A stretch of 64,000 bases of DNA, from assembly GCA_964503315.1 (NCBI GenBank), contig CAZCZL010000001.1:186001-250000 (forward strand), in the 5' to 3' direction. The DNA is from FEB-12 sp964503315. Lineage in GTDB: Bacteria > Zixibacteria > MSB-5A5 > GN15 > FEB-12. Positions 52,794 to 61,734 of this stretch are shown piece after piece. The stretch's first letter is position 1. Every line of letters begins with the position of its first letter. Both the position numbers and the translations under genes were made by a program. A model generated the notes under the pieces. The model had not been told where the DNA came from. It worked only from the letters and a program-made list of their open reading frames with translations, and ran no database searches.

Positions 52794-54098
52794 TCAGAGA
52801 AGCTGACCTTCGACAAAGTCATCCGAAGCGGCGGAGATCTGCACAGGGATAAGCCTCTTCCCCCCTTCGAGAGAAATCGGCAATCTTACCTTGATGAAAT
52901 TATCCGCCACGCCAAAAAATTGATCATCATTGGGGCGTTTGTGTTCGGCAATGACCTCGAGTCGCTCACCGATCTGACGTCCATGCGCGCGGGCGCGATT
53001 TCGCTCTGAGATCTCTGACAGAATTGCATTTCGCTCTTTGATCACTTCGGGAGAGACCTTGTCACTCATACCGGAGGCTATTGTGCCGGGACGGTCGGAG
53101 TAGCTGAAGACATGTAGATAGTCGATCAGATCGGCCTTAGCCAGACGTCGGGTCTGGGCAAAATCCGCGTCCGTCTCACCGGGAAATCCAACAATGACAT
53201 CGGCGCCAACAATTGTGTTCGGCTGTGCCTCTTTGACCGCGGTTACACGTTTGATATATGTGTTCTGGTCGTATGGCCGCTGCATCAGTTTGAGAATGCG
53301 CGAAGATCCGGACTGCAGGGGGATGTGCATGTGGCGGCAGATGCGGCCCGATGATTCACGATAGACGTCAACTAAGTCATCCCGCACAGTCTGCGGCTCA
53401 ATCGATGACAACCGGATGCGTTTGACCTCGGTGCGGTCCAGGATCATGCGGCAGAGCGCGGCGAGGTTCTTAGCCTGAGGTTCGACCTGGCGATTCTTGT
53501 AATGACCTAAATGCACGCCGGTCAGGACAATTTCATTGTAGCCTGAGCCCACAAGCGAGTTTATCTCGCCGATAATGTCATTTACCGGCCGGTTGCGGAG
53601 TCGTCCGCGGACAGTCGGGATAATGCAGAACGAGCACCACTGGTTGCAGCCATCTGACACTTTGAGCCAGGCGCGGTTGTGACCGTAGAAATCGGAGATA
53701 TGCGTTGAGCAGGAACGATCCGGCTCGCGGTCGAACAGGTCGGGGAGTTGTGACGGCAATATCGACGCGATCTTCTCCTTCTCCTGGTTCTTGATCAGGA
53801 CATGGACCCCGGTAATACCCCCAATTGTCTCAGGAGAGTTGTCGACATAACAGCCGGCGACCACCACTTTCCCCTGCGGATTCTCTCGCGCCGCCTTCTT
53901 GACCATCTGTCGACAGTCGGAGTCGGCTCGGTGGGTGACCGTGCACGTGTTTATGATCGTCAGGTCTGCCTTCTCCCCCGGTTCGGCCCGACGGAAGCCG
54001 AACGGATACAACTCCGCGGCCATCTTTTCGGTCTCGTACTGATTGAGCCGGCATCCGAGGGTCTGGAGAGCGATCGTTTTCTGCTGCTGGTCTGCCAT
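52794..54098 (-). CDS. mtaB: tRNA threonylcarbamoyladenosine methylthiotransferase
   Basis: A 434-residue radical SAM enzyme converting t6A37 to ms2t6A37 in tRNA. The N-terminal auxiliary 4Fe-4S cluster uses Cys16, Cys52 and Cys83; the radical SAM cluster is CNQWCSFC (Cys151, Cys155, Cys158). GADVIVGFPGETDADF and a C-terminal TRAM-like region follow. GCRLNQYE at the start is the MtaB form, distinguishing it from MiaB and RimO. ATG 54098 preferred over a start 7 codons up. Confidence 0.94.
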   Translation of the reverse strand: MADQQQKTIALQTLGCRLNQYETEKMAAELYPFGFRRAEPGEKADLTIINTCTVTHRADSDCRQMVKKAARENPQGKVVVAGCYVDNSPETIGGITGVHVLIKNQEKEKIASILPSQLPDLFDREPDRSCSTHISDFYGHNRAWLKVSDGCNQWCSFCIIPTVRGRLRNRPVNDIIGEINSLVGSGYNEIVLTGVHLGHYKNRQVEPQAKNLAALCRMILDRTEVKRIRLSSIEPQTVRDDLVDVYRESSGRICRHMHIPLQSGSSRILKLMQRPYDQNTYIKRVTAVKEAQPNTIVGADVIVGFPGETDADFAQTRRLAKADLIDYLHVFSYSDRPGTIASGMSDKVSPEVIKERNAILSEISERNRARAHGRQIGERLEVIAEHKRPNDDQFFGVADNFIKVRLPISLEGGKRLIPVQISAASDDFVEGQLL

Positions 54099-54261
54099 AG
54101 CGGCCGGAATATAGTACAAAATGGAAGGGGGCGGGAGGGGATTTTGAAGGTGGTTCCGCCGCGCTGTCGAGAACCATATGGCAAATGGATTGTTAACTTC
54201 TTGCCTGATAAATCGTCTAATAGGACAACTGGTACGTTATCGCCAAAAATGAGGCTACAAT

Positions 54262-55176
54262 ATGCGTTCGATTCTCTTCACTCTTCTGATAGTTACTGTC
54301 GGCGGACTCGCTGCCGCGCAGCAAGTGCCGGATTCGGCATTTCGGCCGAACATCCTCTCCCCCGCCTTTCCGCCGGATCTCGGGCCGGTGGTGATGATCG
54401 ATGAAGCCCATCACAATTTCCATACGGCAGGAGGGCGATACTACCCATTCGCCAATCTACTGCGACTGGATGGCTATCAGATACTTCCGTCAGCCTGTGC
54501 ATTCACAGCGGACTCATTAGCGCGCGGCACGATCCTGGTGATAGCCAACGCGCTCAATGAGAGAAATGTGGAAGACTGGTCGCTCCCGACACCATCAGCG
54601 TTCACACCTGACGAAATAGCGGCAGTAAAAGACTGGGTGAATAATGGCGGCTCACTGCTGTTGATCGCGGACCATATGCCGTTTCCGGGATGCGCTGAGG
54701 ATCTTGCGCGTGAGTTCGGATTCACGCTCAATAACGGCTTTGCCGCCAAAGCGGATGCGCCGGGCGGAAACGACTATTTCCGCAGGTCGGATGGGACGCT
54801 CAATGAACATCCAATCACCGCGGGCAAACTCAAAGGCGAGCGGATTGATTCCGTAGTCACCTTTACAGGCGAGGCGTTCACCGGAGATTCGACGGTGGTC
54901 GGGCTGCTGATCTTTGGGGAGAACATGGCATCGTACATGCCATCTGTCGCTTGGCAGTTCAGCGACAGCACACCCAAGGTTGATATCAAAGGCTGGTACC
55001 AGGCCGCGGTGCGAGAATTCGGTAAGGGTCGGGTGGCTGTGGTCGGCGAAGCGGCCATGTTTACCGCCCAACTGGCTGGTCAGGAACGTCGCCAGGTCGG
55101 GATGAGCCAGCCTGAGGCGGCCCAAAATCCACAGTTCCTGCTGAATATGATTCACTGGTTGAGCCGCATTTTGTAG
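54262..55176 (+). CDS. Exported protein with a GldG/DUF4350-like fold
   Basis: A 304-residue exported protein. A signal peptide ends LAAAQQ. VVMIDEAHHNFHTAGGRYYPFANLLRLDGY, WVNNGGSLLLIADHMPFPG and NPQFLLNMIHWLSRIL place it among GATase-like proteins such as DUF4350 and the GldG tail, which lack the catalytic Cys. It may bind sugars or peptides at the cell surface. Role unknown. A GAGG ribosome site lies eight bases before the ATG. Confidence 0.75.
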   Translation: MRSILFTLLIVTVGGLAAAQQVPDSAFRPNILSPAFPPDLGPVVMIDEAHHNFHTAGGRYYPFANLLRLDGYQILPSACAFTADSLARGTILVIANALNERNVEDWSLPTPSAFTPDEIAAVKDWVNNGGSLLLIADHMPFPGCAEDLAREFGFTLNNGFAAKADAPGGNDYFRRSDGTLNEHPITAGKLKGERIDSVVTFTGEAFTGDSTVVGLLIFGENMASYMPSVAWQFSDSTPKVDIKGWYQAAVREFGKGRVAVVGEAAMFTAQLAGQERRQVGMSQPEAAQNPQFLLNMIHWLSRIL

Positions 55177-55217
55177 ATTGTCTGAGTCTTTATTCAACTC
55201 AGCAGGGAGAAATTGTC

Positions 55218-55673
55218 ATGGCCAAAGCATCGTCAAATTGGAAGAAAGGGCGCGGAAAACTCGGCCCGCTCGACCCGCTTATCGGAACCTGGACCGCCTC
55301 CGCCGACAGCCCGATGGGGAAAGTGCAGTGCACCCGAACATTCACCTCCATCCTGAATGGCACCTTTGTTCAGCTTGAGGCGGAGTGGAAATTCGGCAAA
55401 GGTGCCTATCTCGAGCATGCGATCTATGGGCCGGGCGCTGATGGAACACTCGCGTTCTGGTCGTTCACATCCGACGGAAAACGCTCTGAGGGGAAGTTGG
55501 CCGATGGCACTGACATTCACCCTGAAGCTGTCTGTTTTGAGGCTCAGATGCCGCAGGGCTTGGCGAGAATGATCTACTGGCCGAACGAGGACGGAACAGT
55601 TAGCTGGGCGGTGGAATCAAAGAATAAGAAGGGGTGGAAGCGGTTCACGGAACATAAGTACAAAAAGAGCTGA
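55218..55673 (+). CDS. Small lipocalin-like (DUF1579-like) protein
   Basis: A 151-residue cytoplasmic protein with an N-terminal basic patch. LIGTWTASADSPMGKV and ARMIYWPNEDGTVSW resemble DUF1579 or nitrobindin-like barrels. No catalytic residue is apparent. It lies 41 bases after the GATase-like gene and may share its message. Family placement is tentative. Confidence 0.65.
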   Translation: MAKASSNWKKGRGKLGPLDPLIGTWTASADSPMGKVQCTRTFTSILNGTFVQLEAEWKFGKGAYLEHAIYGPGADGTLAFWSFTSDGKRSEGKLADGTDIHPEAVCFEAQMPQGLARMIYWPNEDGTVSWAVESKNKKGWKRFTEHKYKKS

Positions 55674-55717
55674 GCTTATAGTCGACAGACGCCACTTAGA
55701 GATGACTTAGCATACAC

Positions 55718-55749
55718 AAAAAAACCCGGCTCCAAAAGGGCCGGGTTTT
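55718..55749 (-). terminator. Bidirectional terminator beyond rpsA
   Basis: CCCGGC (55725-55730) and GCCGGG (55740-55745) form a stem with TTTT after it on the plus strand and seven T (55724-55718) on the minus strand. It ends rpsA on the minus side and probably the lipocalin-like gene on the plus side. Confidence 0.88.
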
Positions 55750-55769
55750 CTATCTGCAAGCCGATTGGC

Positions 55770-57791
55770 CTACATTTCGTTCTCTTCGGACGATGCCGGA
55801 GCTTCGGTTGAGGTCTCGGCCGGTTCCGGAGCGGCTTCCGCGCGCAGTTCTTCCGGCATGGCATCAGCCATAGCACTGGAATTCTGCGTCGGATGCGCCG
55901 CAAGGTATTCCTCGAACTCCGCACGGTCGCGCTTCTTGAAATATGCGACGGCGGAGAGGATCACCTTGTGCTGGTTCCGGTCGAACTCGATCACCTGCAA
56001 CGGCACCTGCTCTCCCTCTTTGAAGACGCCGGTCGGGTCGGTCAGATCCTTGGCGGCCAACTGTGCGGCCGGGACAAACCCTTCGACATCATCGCCGAGG
56101 TCAACCACGACGCCGCGGTCGAGCACTTTCGTGATCGTGCCGAGGCATTCAGAGCCGATCGCAAACCGCTTGGCCAGTTCGGGCCACGGATCATCAAGCA
56201 GTTGCTTGAAGCCGAGCGAAATGCGACGGTTCTCGTGGTCGATCTTCAGCACCTTCACGTCGACCTTGTCACCCTTCTTCATTACTTCAGACGGGTGTTG
56301 GATGCGCTTGGTCCAGGACATATCAGAGATATGCACCAGGCCATCGATCCCTTCTTCCAGTTCGACGAACGCGCCAAAGGCGGTCAGGTTGCGGACTTTA
56401 CCGGAGACCACTTTGCCGATCGGATATTTATACTCGATCGTCAGCCACGGATCCGGTTCCATCTGCTTGATACCAAGCGATATCTTTTCGTTCTCTTTGT
56501 CCACGGAGAGCACGATCGCGTCAACCTTGTCTCCAACATTCATGATCTTGGAGGGGTGTTTGATATGCTGGGTCCAGGACATCTCGGAAATATGAATGAG
56601 ACCTTCGATCCCCTTTTCGAGCTCGACGAACGCACCGTAATCGGTAATGGAAACGACCTTGCCGGTCACTTTCTTACCAAGCGGGTACTTCTCTTCGATA
56701 TTCTCCCACGGGTACGGGGTCATTTGCTTCAGGCCAAGAGAAATACGGGATGTTTTCTCATCGAAATCCAGGATCTTGACATCGATCTTGTCGCCCAGGG
56801 AGACCATCTCGCTGGGGTGACGGATGCGACCCCACGACATATCGGTGATATGCAGCAGGCCATCGACACCGCCAAGATCGATAAAGACGCCGAAATCGGT
56901 GATATTCTTGACATATCCCTGACGGACCTGACCGACCTGCACTTCATTGAGCAGGGTCGAGCGCATTTTCTCGCGCTCCTCTTCAAGCACCACGCGACGT
57001 GAGACGACGATATTGCGGCGGCTCTTGTTCAACTTGATGATCTTGACATCGATGGTCTGGTTGATCAGGGCGTCAAAGTCCGGCACCTGGCGCAGAGAGA
57101 TCTGCGAGCCGGGCAGGAAGGCGTCGACTCCCATGATGTCGACCACCACGCCACCTTTGATGCGGCGGGCGATACGACCGGGGATGGTCTCGCCGGAATC
57201 GTGTACCTCGCGGATACGATCCCAGACGCGCATGAAGTCGGCTTTCTGTTTGGAAAGCAGCAACTGGCCGTTCTGGTCTTCGATCTGTTCGAGATAAACG
57301 TCGATCGGGTCGCCGACCTTGATATTCAGCGGGATGCTGAACTCGTTGATCGGGATGATCCCTTCGGATTTGAAGCCGACGTCGACAATGACGTCGTTGA
57401 GAGTCACCCCGAGGATACGGCCGCGGACGATCTCGCCTTCTTTGATGTCTTTGATGGTCGAGTCATACATTTCGACCATGGCATCGTAGTCGGCTTTGTC
57501 GTAAACGACACCGGAAACGTCGGTCACCTTGATGGCGGCGACTTCCTGGGGTTCGGCAGGCATCACCGGGCCGGAACGGGTCGACGCTTTTTCCGCCACA
57601 CGTTGGCGGCGGGCTGTCGTGACGCGTTCTGCAAGATCCGTTTCCTGCGTGATCGCGGTTGTGATCACGGTGACTTCGGAATCCCGCTTGGTGATTTTGG
57701 TTTTGGTTTTGGTGGTTTTGCGTGCGGCCGTAGCTTTGCGTTTGCTCGTCTTGGCCTCAGCAGGTTTGGTGGTACGTTTGGCAACTGCCAT
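55770..57791 (-). CDS. rpsA: 30S ribosomal protein S1
   Basis: A 673-residue protein with six S1 RNA-binding repeats, e.g. VDVGFKSEGIIPINEF, VDIMGVDAFLPGSQI, FIDLGGVDGLLHITDMSW and later GAFVELEEGIDGLVHIS. It helps the ribosome bind mRNA. Longer than E. coli S1 (557) through a basic Lys/Thr/Arg-rich N-terminal extension (about 1-45) and an acidic C-terminal tail. TAAGGAGGT lies 12 bases before the ATG. Downstream of cmk and plsC in the usual order. Confidence 0.96.
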   Translation of the reverse strand: MAVAKRTTKPAEAKTSKRKATAARKTTKTKTKITKRDSEVTVITTAITQETDLAERVTTARRQRVAEKASTRSGPVMPAEPQEVAAIKVTDVSGVVYDKADYDAMVEMYDSTIKDIKEGEIVRGRILGVTLNDVIVDVGFKSEGIIPINEFSIPLNIKVGDPIDVYLEQIEDQNGQLLLSKQKADFMRVWDRIREVHDSGETIPGRIARRIKGGVVVDIMGVDAFLPGSQISLRQVPDFDALINQTIDVKIIKLNKSRRNIVVSRRVVLEEEREKMRSTLLNEVQVGQVRQGYVKNITDFGVFIDLGGVDGLLHITDMSWGRIRHPSEMVSLGDKIDVKILDFDEKTSRISLGLKQMTPYPWENIEEKYPLGKKVTGKVVSITDYGAFVELEKGIEGLIHISEMSWTQHIKHPSKIMNVGDKVDAIVLSVDKENEKISLGIKQMEPDPWLTIEYKYPIGKVVSGKVRNLTAFGAFVELEEGIDGLVHISDMSWTKRIQHPSEVMKKGDKVDVKVLKIDHENRRISLGFKQLLDDPWPELAKRFAIGSECLGTITKVLDRGVVVDLGDDVEGFVPAAQLAAKDLTDPTGVFKEGEQVPLQVIEFDRNQHKVILSAVAYFKKRDRAEFEEYLAAHPTQNSSAMADAMPEELRAEAAPEPAETSTEAPASSEENEM

Positions 57792-57909
57792 GAAACTAAA
57801 AGAACCTCCTTACATTCACTCCGCCGGTTTTGATTTTTTCCTCACGGAAAACCAGCGAAACGTCCTCCTTCTACACTATGATCATCAAAGCGTTAGGAAG
57901 TAGCCTTCA

Positions 57910-57937
57910 TATATAACAGGATATCGGGATATTTCAA
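57910..57937 (-). promoter_or_regulatory. Candidate promoter of rpsA
   Basis: Minus-strand TTGAAA (57937-57932), 16 bases, then TATATA (57915-57910) form a plausible sigma70 promoter in the 172-base gap between plsC and rpsA. The leader would be about 115 bases, long enough for autoregulation by S1. Confidence 0.5.
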
Positions 57938-57963
57938 GCGGATTTTTGCCCGAAACGACTGGA

Positions 57964-58593
57964 TCACCGGCGATTGTTCGCTTCCAAAGTAGCGGCTTTG
58001 AGTGCGGCAATGCGAACCATCACCGCCGCCGCAATCTGTTGGTAGCCATCATCTTTCCCCTCAAATGACATCACCCAGTCGGCCGGAAATGGCTCACCGT
58101 ACTTGATTGCCATCCTGTCCCGTCCCCAGAAACAGTCTTTCAATCTGTTTGACCCGTGGACGTAACCGGGGACAATCATGCATCCCGCCTTCACTGCCAG
58201 AAGACCCACCCCCGGCTTAGGGTCGAGGAAACCGTCTATCTTGGACCTGGTCCCTTCGGGAAAAATGGTCAGGCCGTAGCCGCGGGCGATGACGTCCAGA
58301 GACATCTGTAATGCCTGGCGATCCACGGCCCCACGCTTCACAGGAAGCGCGTTGGTCTGCCGGATTATCCATCCAAAGAACTTGTTCTTGAAGAGCTCCT
58401 GCTTGGCAAAAAAGTATACCTGGCGGGGCGCCCAGGAGCCAACCAGCAACGGATCGTAATAGGAAACATGATTGGTGGCGAGAATGAATCCGCCCGACTC
58501 AGGAAAATGCTCCTGCCCGGAAACTCTGATGCGAAAGACCAGCTTGCTGATGATCCGGGTAACCGACCAACCCAGATAATACAGGATCTTCAT
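57964..58593 (-). CDS. 1-acyl-glycerol-3-phosphate acyltransferase (PlsC family)
   Basis: A 209-residue inner-membrane acyltransferase. NHVSYYDPLLVG holds the H-x4-D active site (HVSYYD) and FPEGTRSKIDG the acceptor site. A hydrophobic N-terminal segment precedes them. It acylates lysophosphatidate or a related lipid. Overlaps cmk by 4 bases. Named plsC by analogy; other glycerol-phosphate acyltransferases remain possible. Confidence 0.9.
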   Translation of the reverse strand: MKILYYLGWSVTRIISKLVFRIRVSGQEHFPESGGFILATNHVSYYDPLLVGSWAPRQVYFFAKQELFKNKFFGWIIRQTNALPVKRGAVDRQALQMSLDVIARGYGLTIFPEGTRSKIDGFLDPKPGVGLLAVKAGCMIVPGYVHGSNRLKDCFWGRDRMAIKYGEPFPADWVMSFEGKDDGYQQIAAAVMVRIAALKAATLEANNRR

Positions 58594-59291
58594 TTTGCCT
58601 TGGCGTTGGACTTGAGCAGCGCGACTATCCGGTCCACCTGTTCTTCAATGGTCAGGATGGTGGTATCTATCACATACGCGTCATCGGCTTTGCGGAGCGG
58701 AGAATGCTGGCGCCCGGAATCGAAATTGTCGCGGCGGCGCAGGTCATTTTCCTGCTCTTCGAGGCTGGTCTCGACTCCCATTTTCAGCAGGTCGAGCATA
58801 CGGCGCTGCGCACGGCACTCCAGTGAAGCGTCCAGATATATCTTCAGGTGAGCGTCGGGGAAAACAACGGTCGTGGTATCGCGACCCTCAGCGACGATAT
58901 TCCCGAGCCTCCCAAGTTCCTGCTGCTTGGCGACCATCGCTTCGCGGACTCCGCGATGGGCCGAAACCTCGGAGACATGGCGGTTGATCTCCGGAGTGCG
59001 GATCCGTTCGGTCAGATCCTCTTCGTTGACAAATATCCGATTAACATCGGCGTGCGTTTCAAAACGGATATGCATTTCATCGGCGAGCCGTTTGAGGAGC
59101 AATCCATCCGATGGCAGGATGCGCCGACGCAAGGCCAGCACTGTCAGGGCGCGATACATCGCACCAGTATCGAGATAGTTATAATGCAGACGCGCGGCCA
59201 GTAGCCGGGCGGTGGTCGACTTACCCGAACCGGCAGGTCCGTCGAGGGCTATTACACAATTCTGCGGATGCGAGTTGTTCTTGGTTGTCAT
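58590..59291 (-). CDS. cmk: Cytidylate kinase
   Basis: A 233-residue NMP kinase making CDP from CMP and ATP. IALDGPAGSGKSTTARLLA is the P-loop; DTGAMYRALT, EGRDTTTVVFPDA and RDNFDSGR follow the family. Slightly longer than the standard 225. Leads the cmk-plsC-rpsA set. Confidence 0.95.
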   Translation of the reverse strand: MTTKNNSHPQNCVIALDGPAGSGKSTTARLLAARLHYNYLDTGAMYRALTVLALRRRILPSDGLLLKRLADEMHIRFETHADVNRIFVNEEDLTERIRTPEINRHVSEVSAHRGVREAMVAKQQELGRLGNIVAEGRDTTTVVFPDAHLKIYLDASLECRAQRRMLDLLKMGVETSLEEQENDLRRRDNFDSGRQHSPLRKADDAYVIDTTILTIEEQVDRIVALLKSNAKAK

Positions 59292-59402
59292 GGGGCGAAA
59301 TCTATGCTTCTCGTTTGGTCAGGTCAAGTAGCGGTCACGCTCACTCTATGAAAAGTGGCGGGACATCCCCCTGCTTCCACCCACCCTGATCCACTTCCTC
59401 AG

Positions 59403-60164
59403 TTATTCCGCCGGAGGTGTATCAAACCATTTCAGATGCATGTTAATATAGGTACTATCTGAACGAATCGCGTCCAGCGCGGTATTGATCTGCGCGAGAA
59501 GTGAGTCATTCCCCTTGCGGATGGCGATCCCATACTGCTCGCGGCTCAGGATATCACCGACCGTCTTCGCCGAACCATGCGAGCGGATGTATGCCTGCGT
59601 AGTCGGATAATCATTCAAGACGGCATCGAGATTGCCGTTGGCCATGTCGATGAATGCGGCTCCGATATTGTCATAGGAAAAGACCTGCAGTCCCTCGGTT
59701 CGCTGGGCCATCAATTCACCTGTCGTCCCTAACTGCACACCGACGCGCTTGCCCGGAAGGTCCGCAATACCGGTAATCGAATTGTTATCCAGCAATACGG
59801 CAACCACCTGACCCGCGGTGTAATATGGCTTGGAGAAATTCACAACCGCCGCGCGCTCCGGCGTAATGGTAATAGAAGAGATGGCAACATCGTACTTCTC
59901 TCCCTGCAATCCGGGGATCATTCCATCAAATGGCGTAATGATAAACTTGGTGGTCCAGCCATTCCGACGGGCGACCTCGGTGATCAGGTCGATGTCAAAT
60001 CCCTCCGGTTGACCGGTCTCGGTGTTGACCGTCTCAAATGGCGGGTAGGTGGCGTCCGTGCCGACCTTGAGCACTCTGCCCGACTTCTGAACCGAATTCT
60101 CTGACCCGCCGCACGCGGCAAATAGGGCAAAAAGGATACCAAGCGCAAGGATGTGTCGTGTCAT
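59403..60164 (-). CDS. Amino-acid ABC transporter substrate-binding lipoprotein, orphan
   Basis: A 253-residue family 3 solute-binding protein. Signal peptide with lipobox LFAAC and Cys18 as lipid anchor. VGTDATYPPFE, GFDIDLITEVAR and YDVAISSITITPERA are family 3 signatures, with Arg and Asp contacts for a basic or polar amino acid. No permease or ATPase gene is adjacent, so it either works with a distant transporter or acts as a sensor. Confidence 0.9.
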   Translation of the reverse strand: MTRHILALGILFALFAACGGSENSVQKSGRVLKVGTDATYPPFETVNTETGQPEGFDIDLITEVARRNGWTTKFIITPFDGMIPGLQGEKYDVAISSITITPERAAVVNFSKPYYTAGQVVAVLLDNNSITGIADLPGKRVGVQLGTTGELMAQRTEGLQVFSYDNIGAAFIDMANGNLDAVLNDYPTTQAYIRSHGSAKTVGDILSREQYGIAIRKGNDSLLAQINTALDAIRSDSTYINMHLKWFDTPPAE

Positions 60165-60235
60165 GATAGATTGATACTCCTGATAACAGGAATCAATGAA
60201 AGTCGGGCGGAGAACGCAACCACTTTATGCGGGTC

Positions 60236-60279
60236 AAAAAAACGAGAGCCGATCCGTGCTTGCCTTCACGAATCGGCTC
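60236..60279 (-). terminator. Terminator beyond the LiaF-like gene
   Basis: Minus-strand GAGCCGATTCGTG and CACGGATCGGCTC (one internal mismatch) with an 8-base loop, followed after CTCG by seven T (60242-60236). It ends the pspC-liaF-like transcript before the binding-protein gene. Confidence 0.85.
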
Positions 60280-60303
60280 CGTACTGGAGGAAGAAAAAGA
60301 GAA

Positions 60304-61203
60304 TCAATAGTAATCGATATTCAGTGAGCTGAGCCGGTCATCCAGATCGACCTGTATCTTGTTGCTCAGCGTATCAAATCCTTCGGAAATAAACGATCCA
60401 TTGCGACGGACCAGGTTGAAACGCGAGAGATACGTCTCGTCCTCCACTCCGGTCACTTTGAGTCCGGCATTCTCCGGGACGCGCAGACGGAGTTCCGAAT
60501 TCTCACCTTCCACGGTCACGGCGACATCCGGCTCGGTCGTGCCTAGCTTCAGATAGACAGCACCGTCATTAACCTGCACCTTTACTCTCTTCACGGGTGT
60601 CGTGGCGAGATTGAGGTGAACATCAGACTCCTCGCCAGTGCATTCCAAAGTCAATGGAAGCGAGTTGGAGAAAGAGAGGAACCAGTCATTGGAATCATCC
60701 GTCTCTATCCGCACCATCCCGCCAAGCCAGCGTTTGGTTTTGCCGATCAGCTTCAAGACTCCTTCTTCACCCTCGGTGGTGAAGGATATCTCCGGTTTCA
60801 CCGTGAACTCACGGAACTGACCATCGAACAGCTGGTCGCTGGCGTCGCGAACGGTCAGGTTCCCCTGTCCCAGATCGATCACCGCGTGCAAGGAATTGAC
60901 TTTCCCTTCATTCGGAATACTGTAGCTCGTTTCCGAGAAAAAGCTGTCGTCGGTACCACCACGGCTACCGGAGAGGACTATCCAGAGCCCGCCGGCAAAG
61001 ATAAGTACGGTTGTGGCGTACGCGACATACTGGGCTTTGGTCTTGGTGAAGATCTTCTCCAGACCGATCGCGATCAGAAGGATCGGGAAGTAGAGCACCA
61101 GGTCTGCCCAGAAATTGTTATTGATAGCGTCCAGGTTCTGTAAGAGCAGGATCACGCCCAACAGAACCAGGAGCATACCCCATCGAAACCGTGCTGGCGT
61201 CAT
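60304..61203 (-). CDS. LiaF-like/toastrack membrane protein
   Basis: A 299-residue protein. N-terminal membrane helices (about 7-25, 33-50, 58-78) resemble the LiaI/LiaF transmembrane region (LLLQNLDAINNNFW). The rest (100-299) is a beta-rich toastrack-like domain of the DUF4097/LiaF C-terminal type, usually outside the membrane. Family members respond to envelope stress. ATGA overlap with the PspC gene. Confidence 0.8.
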   Translation of the reverse strand: MTPARFRWGMLLVLLGVILLLQNLDAINNNFWADLVLYFPILLIAIGLEKIFTKTKAQYVAYATTVLIFAGGLWIVLSGSRGGTDDSFFSETSYSIPNEGKVNSLHAVIDLGQGNLTVRDASDQLFDGQFREFTVKPEISFTTEGEEGVLKLIGKTKRWLGGMVRIETDDSNDWFLSFSNSLPLTLECTGEESDVHLNLATTPVKRVKVQVNDGAVYLKLGTTEPDVAVTVEGENSELRLRVPENAGLKVTGVEDETYLSRFNLVRRNGSFISEGFDTLSNKIQVDLDDRLSSLNIDYY

Positions 61204-61676
61204 GCCGAGAATCCTCCATTCTGCTCAGTCTGCGGCGCCTGCTTTGGAGCGGACTCGCGCTTGCTATGCCCTTTATAGAGCACCAGCAGCAATCCGATCG
61301 CTATCAGGGTCACCGGCCAGAACTTCTCCCAGACATCTTCGATATCAAACCAGTAGACATTTTCGTGGATAAAGAAGATCACGCCAAGCGCGATCAACAG
61401 GATACCCGGCAACAGGCGGCTCCAGGGGGAATAGTCGCGCTGGATCGGCACACCTGCGGCATCTGCAATCGGTTCATCAAGGGGCATTCCGGCCGGCCGC
61501 TTCCTGACCGAGATCCAGAGGATCAGGTAGGCCAACAGCCCGAAGCCGGAGGCAAAGGTGAGAAGCACAAAGAGAATGCGGACAAAAGCCGGGTCGACAT
61601 TGAAGTATTCCCCGAGTCCTCCGCAGACGCCACCAATGTAGCGCTCAGTTGTTGAACGGTATAGCCGTCTCACCAT
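61200..61676 (-). CDS. PspC-domain envelope-stress protein
   Basis: A 158-residue membrane protein. Residues 1-60 are PspC: YIGGVCGGLGEYFNVDPAFVRI and a helix LAYLILWISV. Residues 80-140 hold LiaI-like helices (LLPGILLIALGVIFFI, FWPVTLIAIGLLLVLY). PspC senses damaged inner membrane in other bacteria. AAGGAG lies before the ATG. First gene of a two-gene unit with the LiaF-like gene. Confidence 0.87.
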   Translation of the reverse strand: MVRRLYRSTTERYIGGVCGGLGEYFNVDPAFVRILFVLLTFASGFGLLAYLILWISVRKRPAGMPLDEPIADAAGVPIQRDYSPWSRLLPGILLIALGVIFFIHENVYWFDIEDVWEKFWPVTLIAIGLLLVLYKGHSKRESAPKQAPQTEQNGGFSA

Positions 61677-61734
61677 ATCGTACTCCTTCCGTTATCGTTA
61701 GGTATACTTACGAGATGGCGCGACAAAAGGTTCG

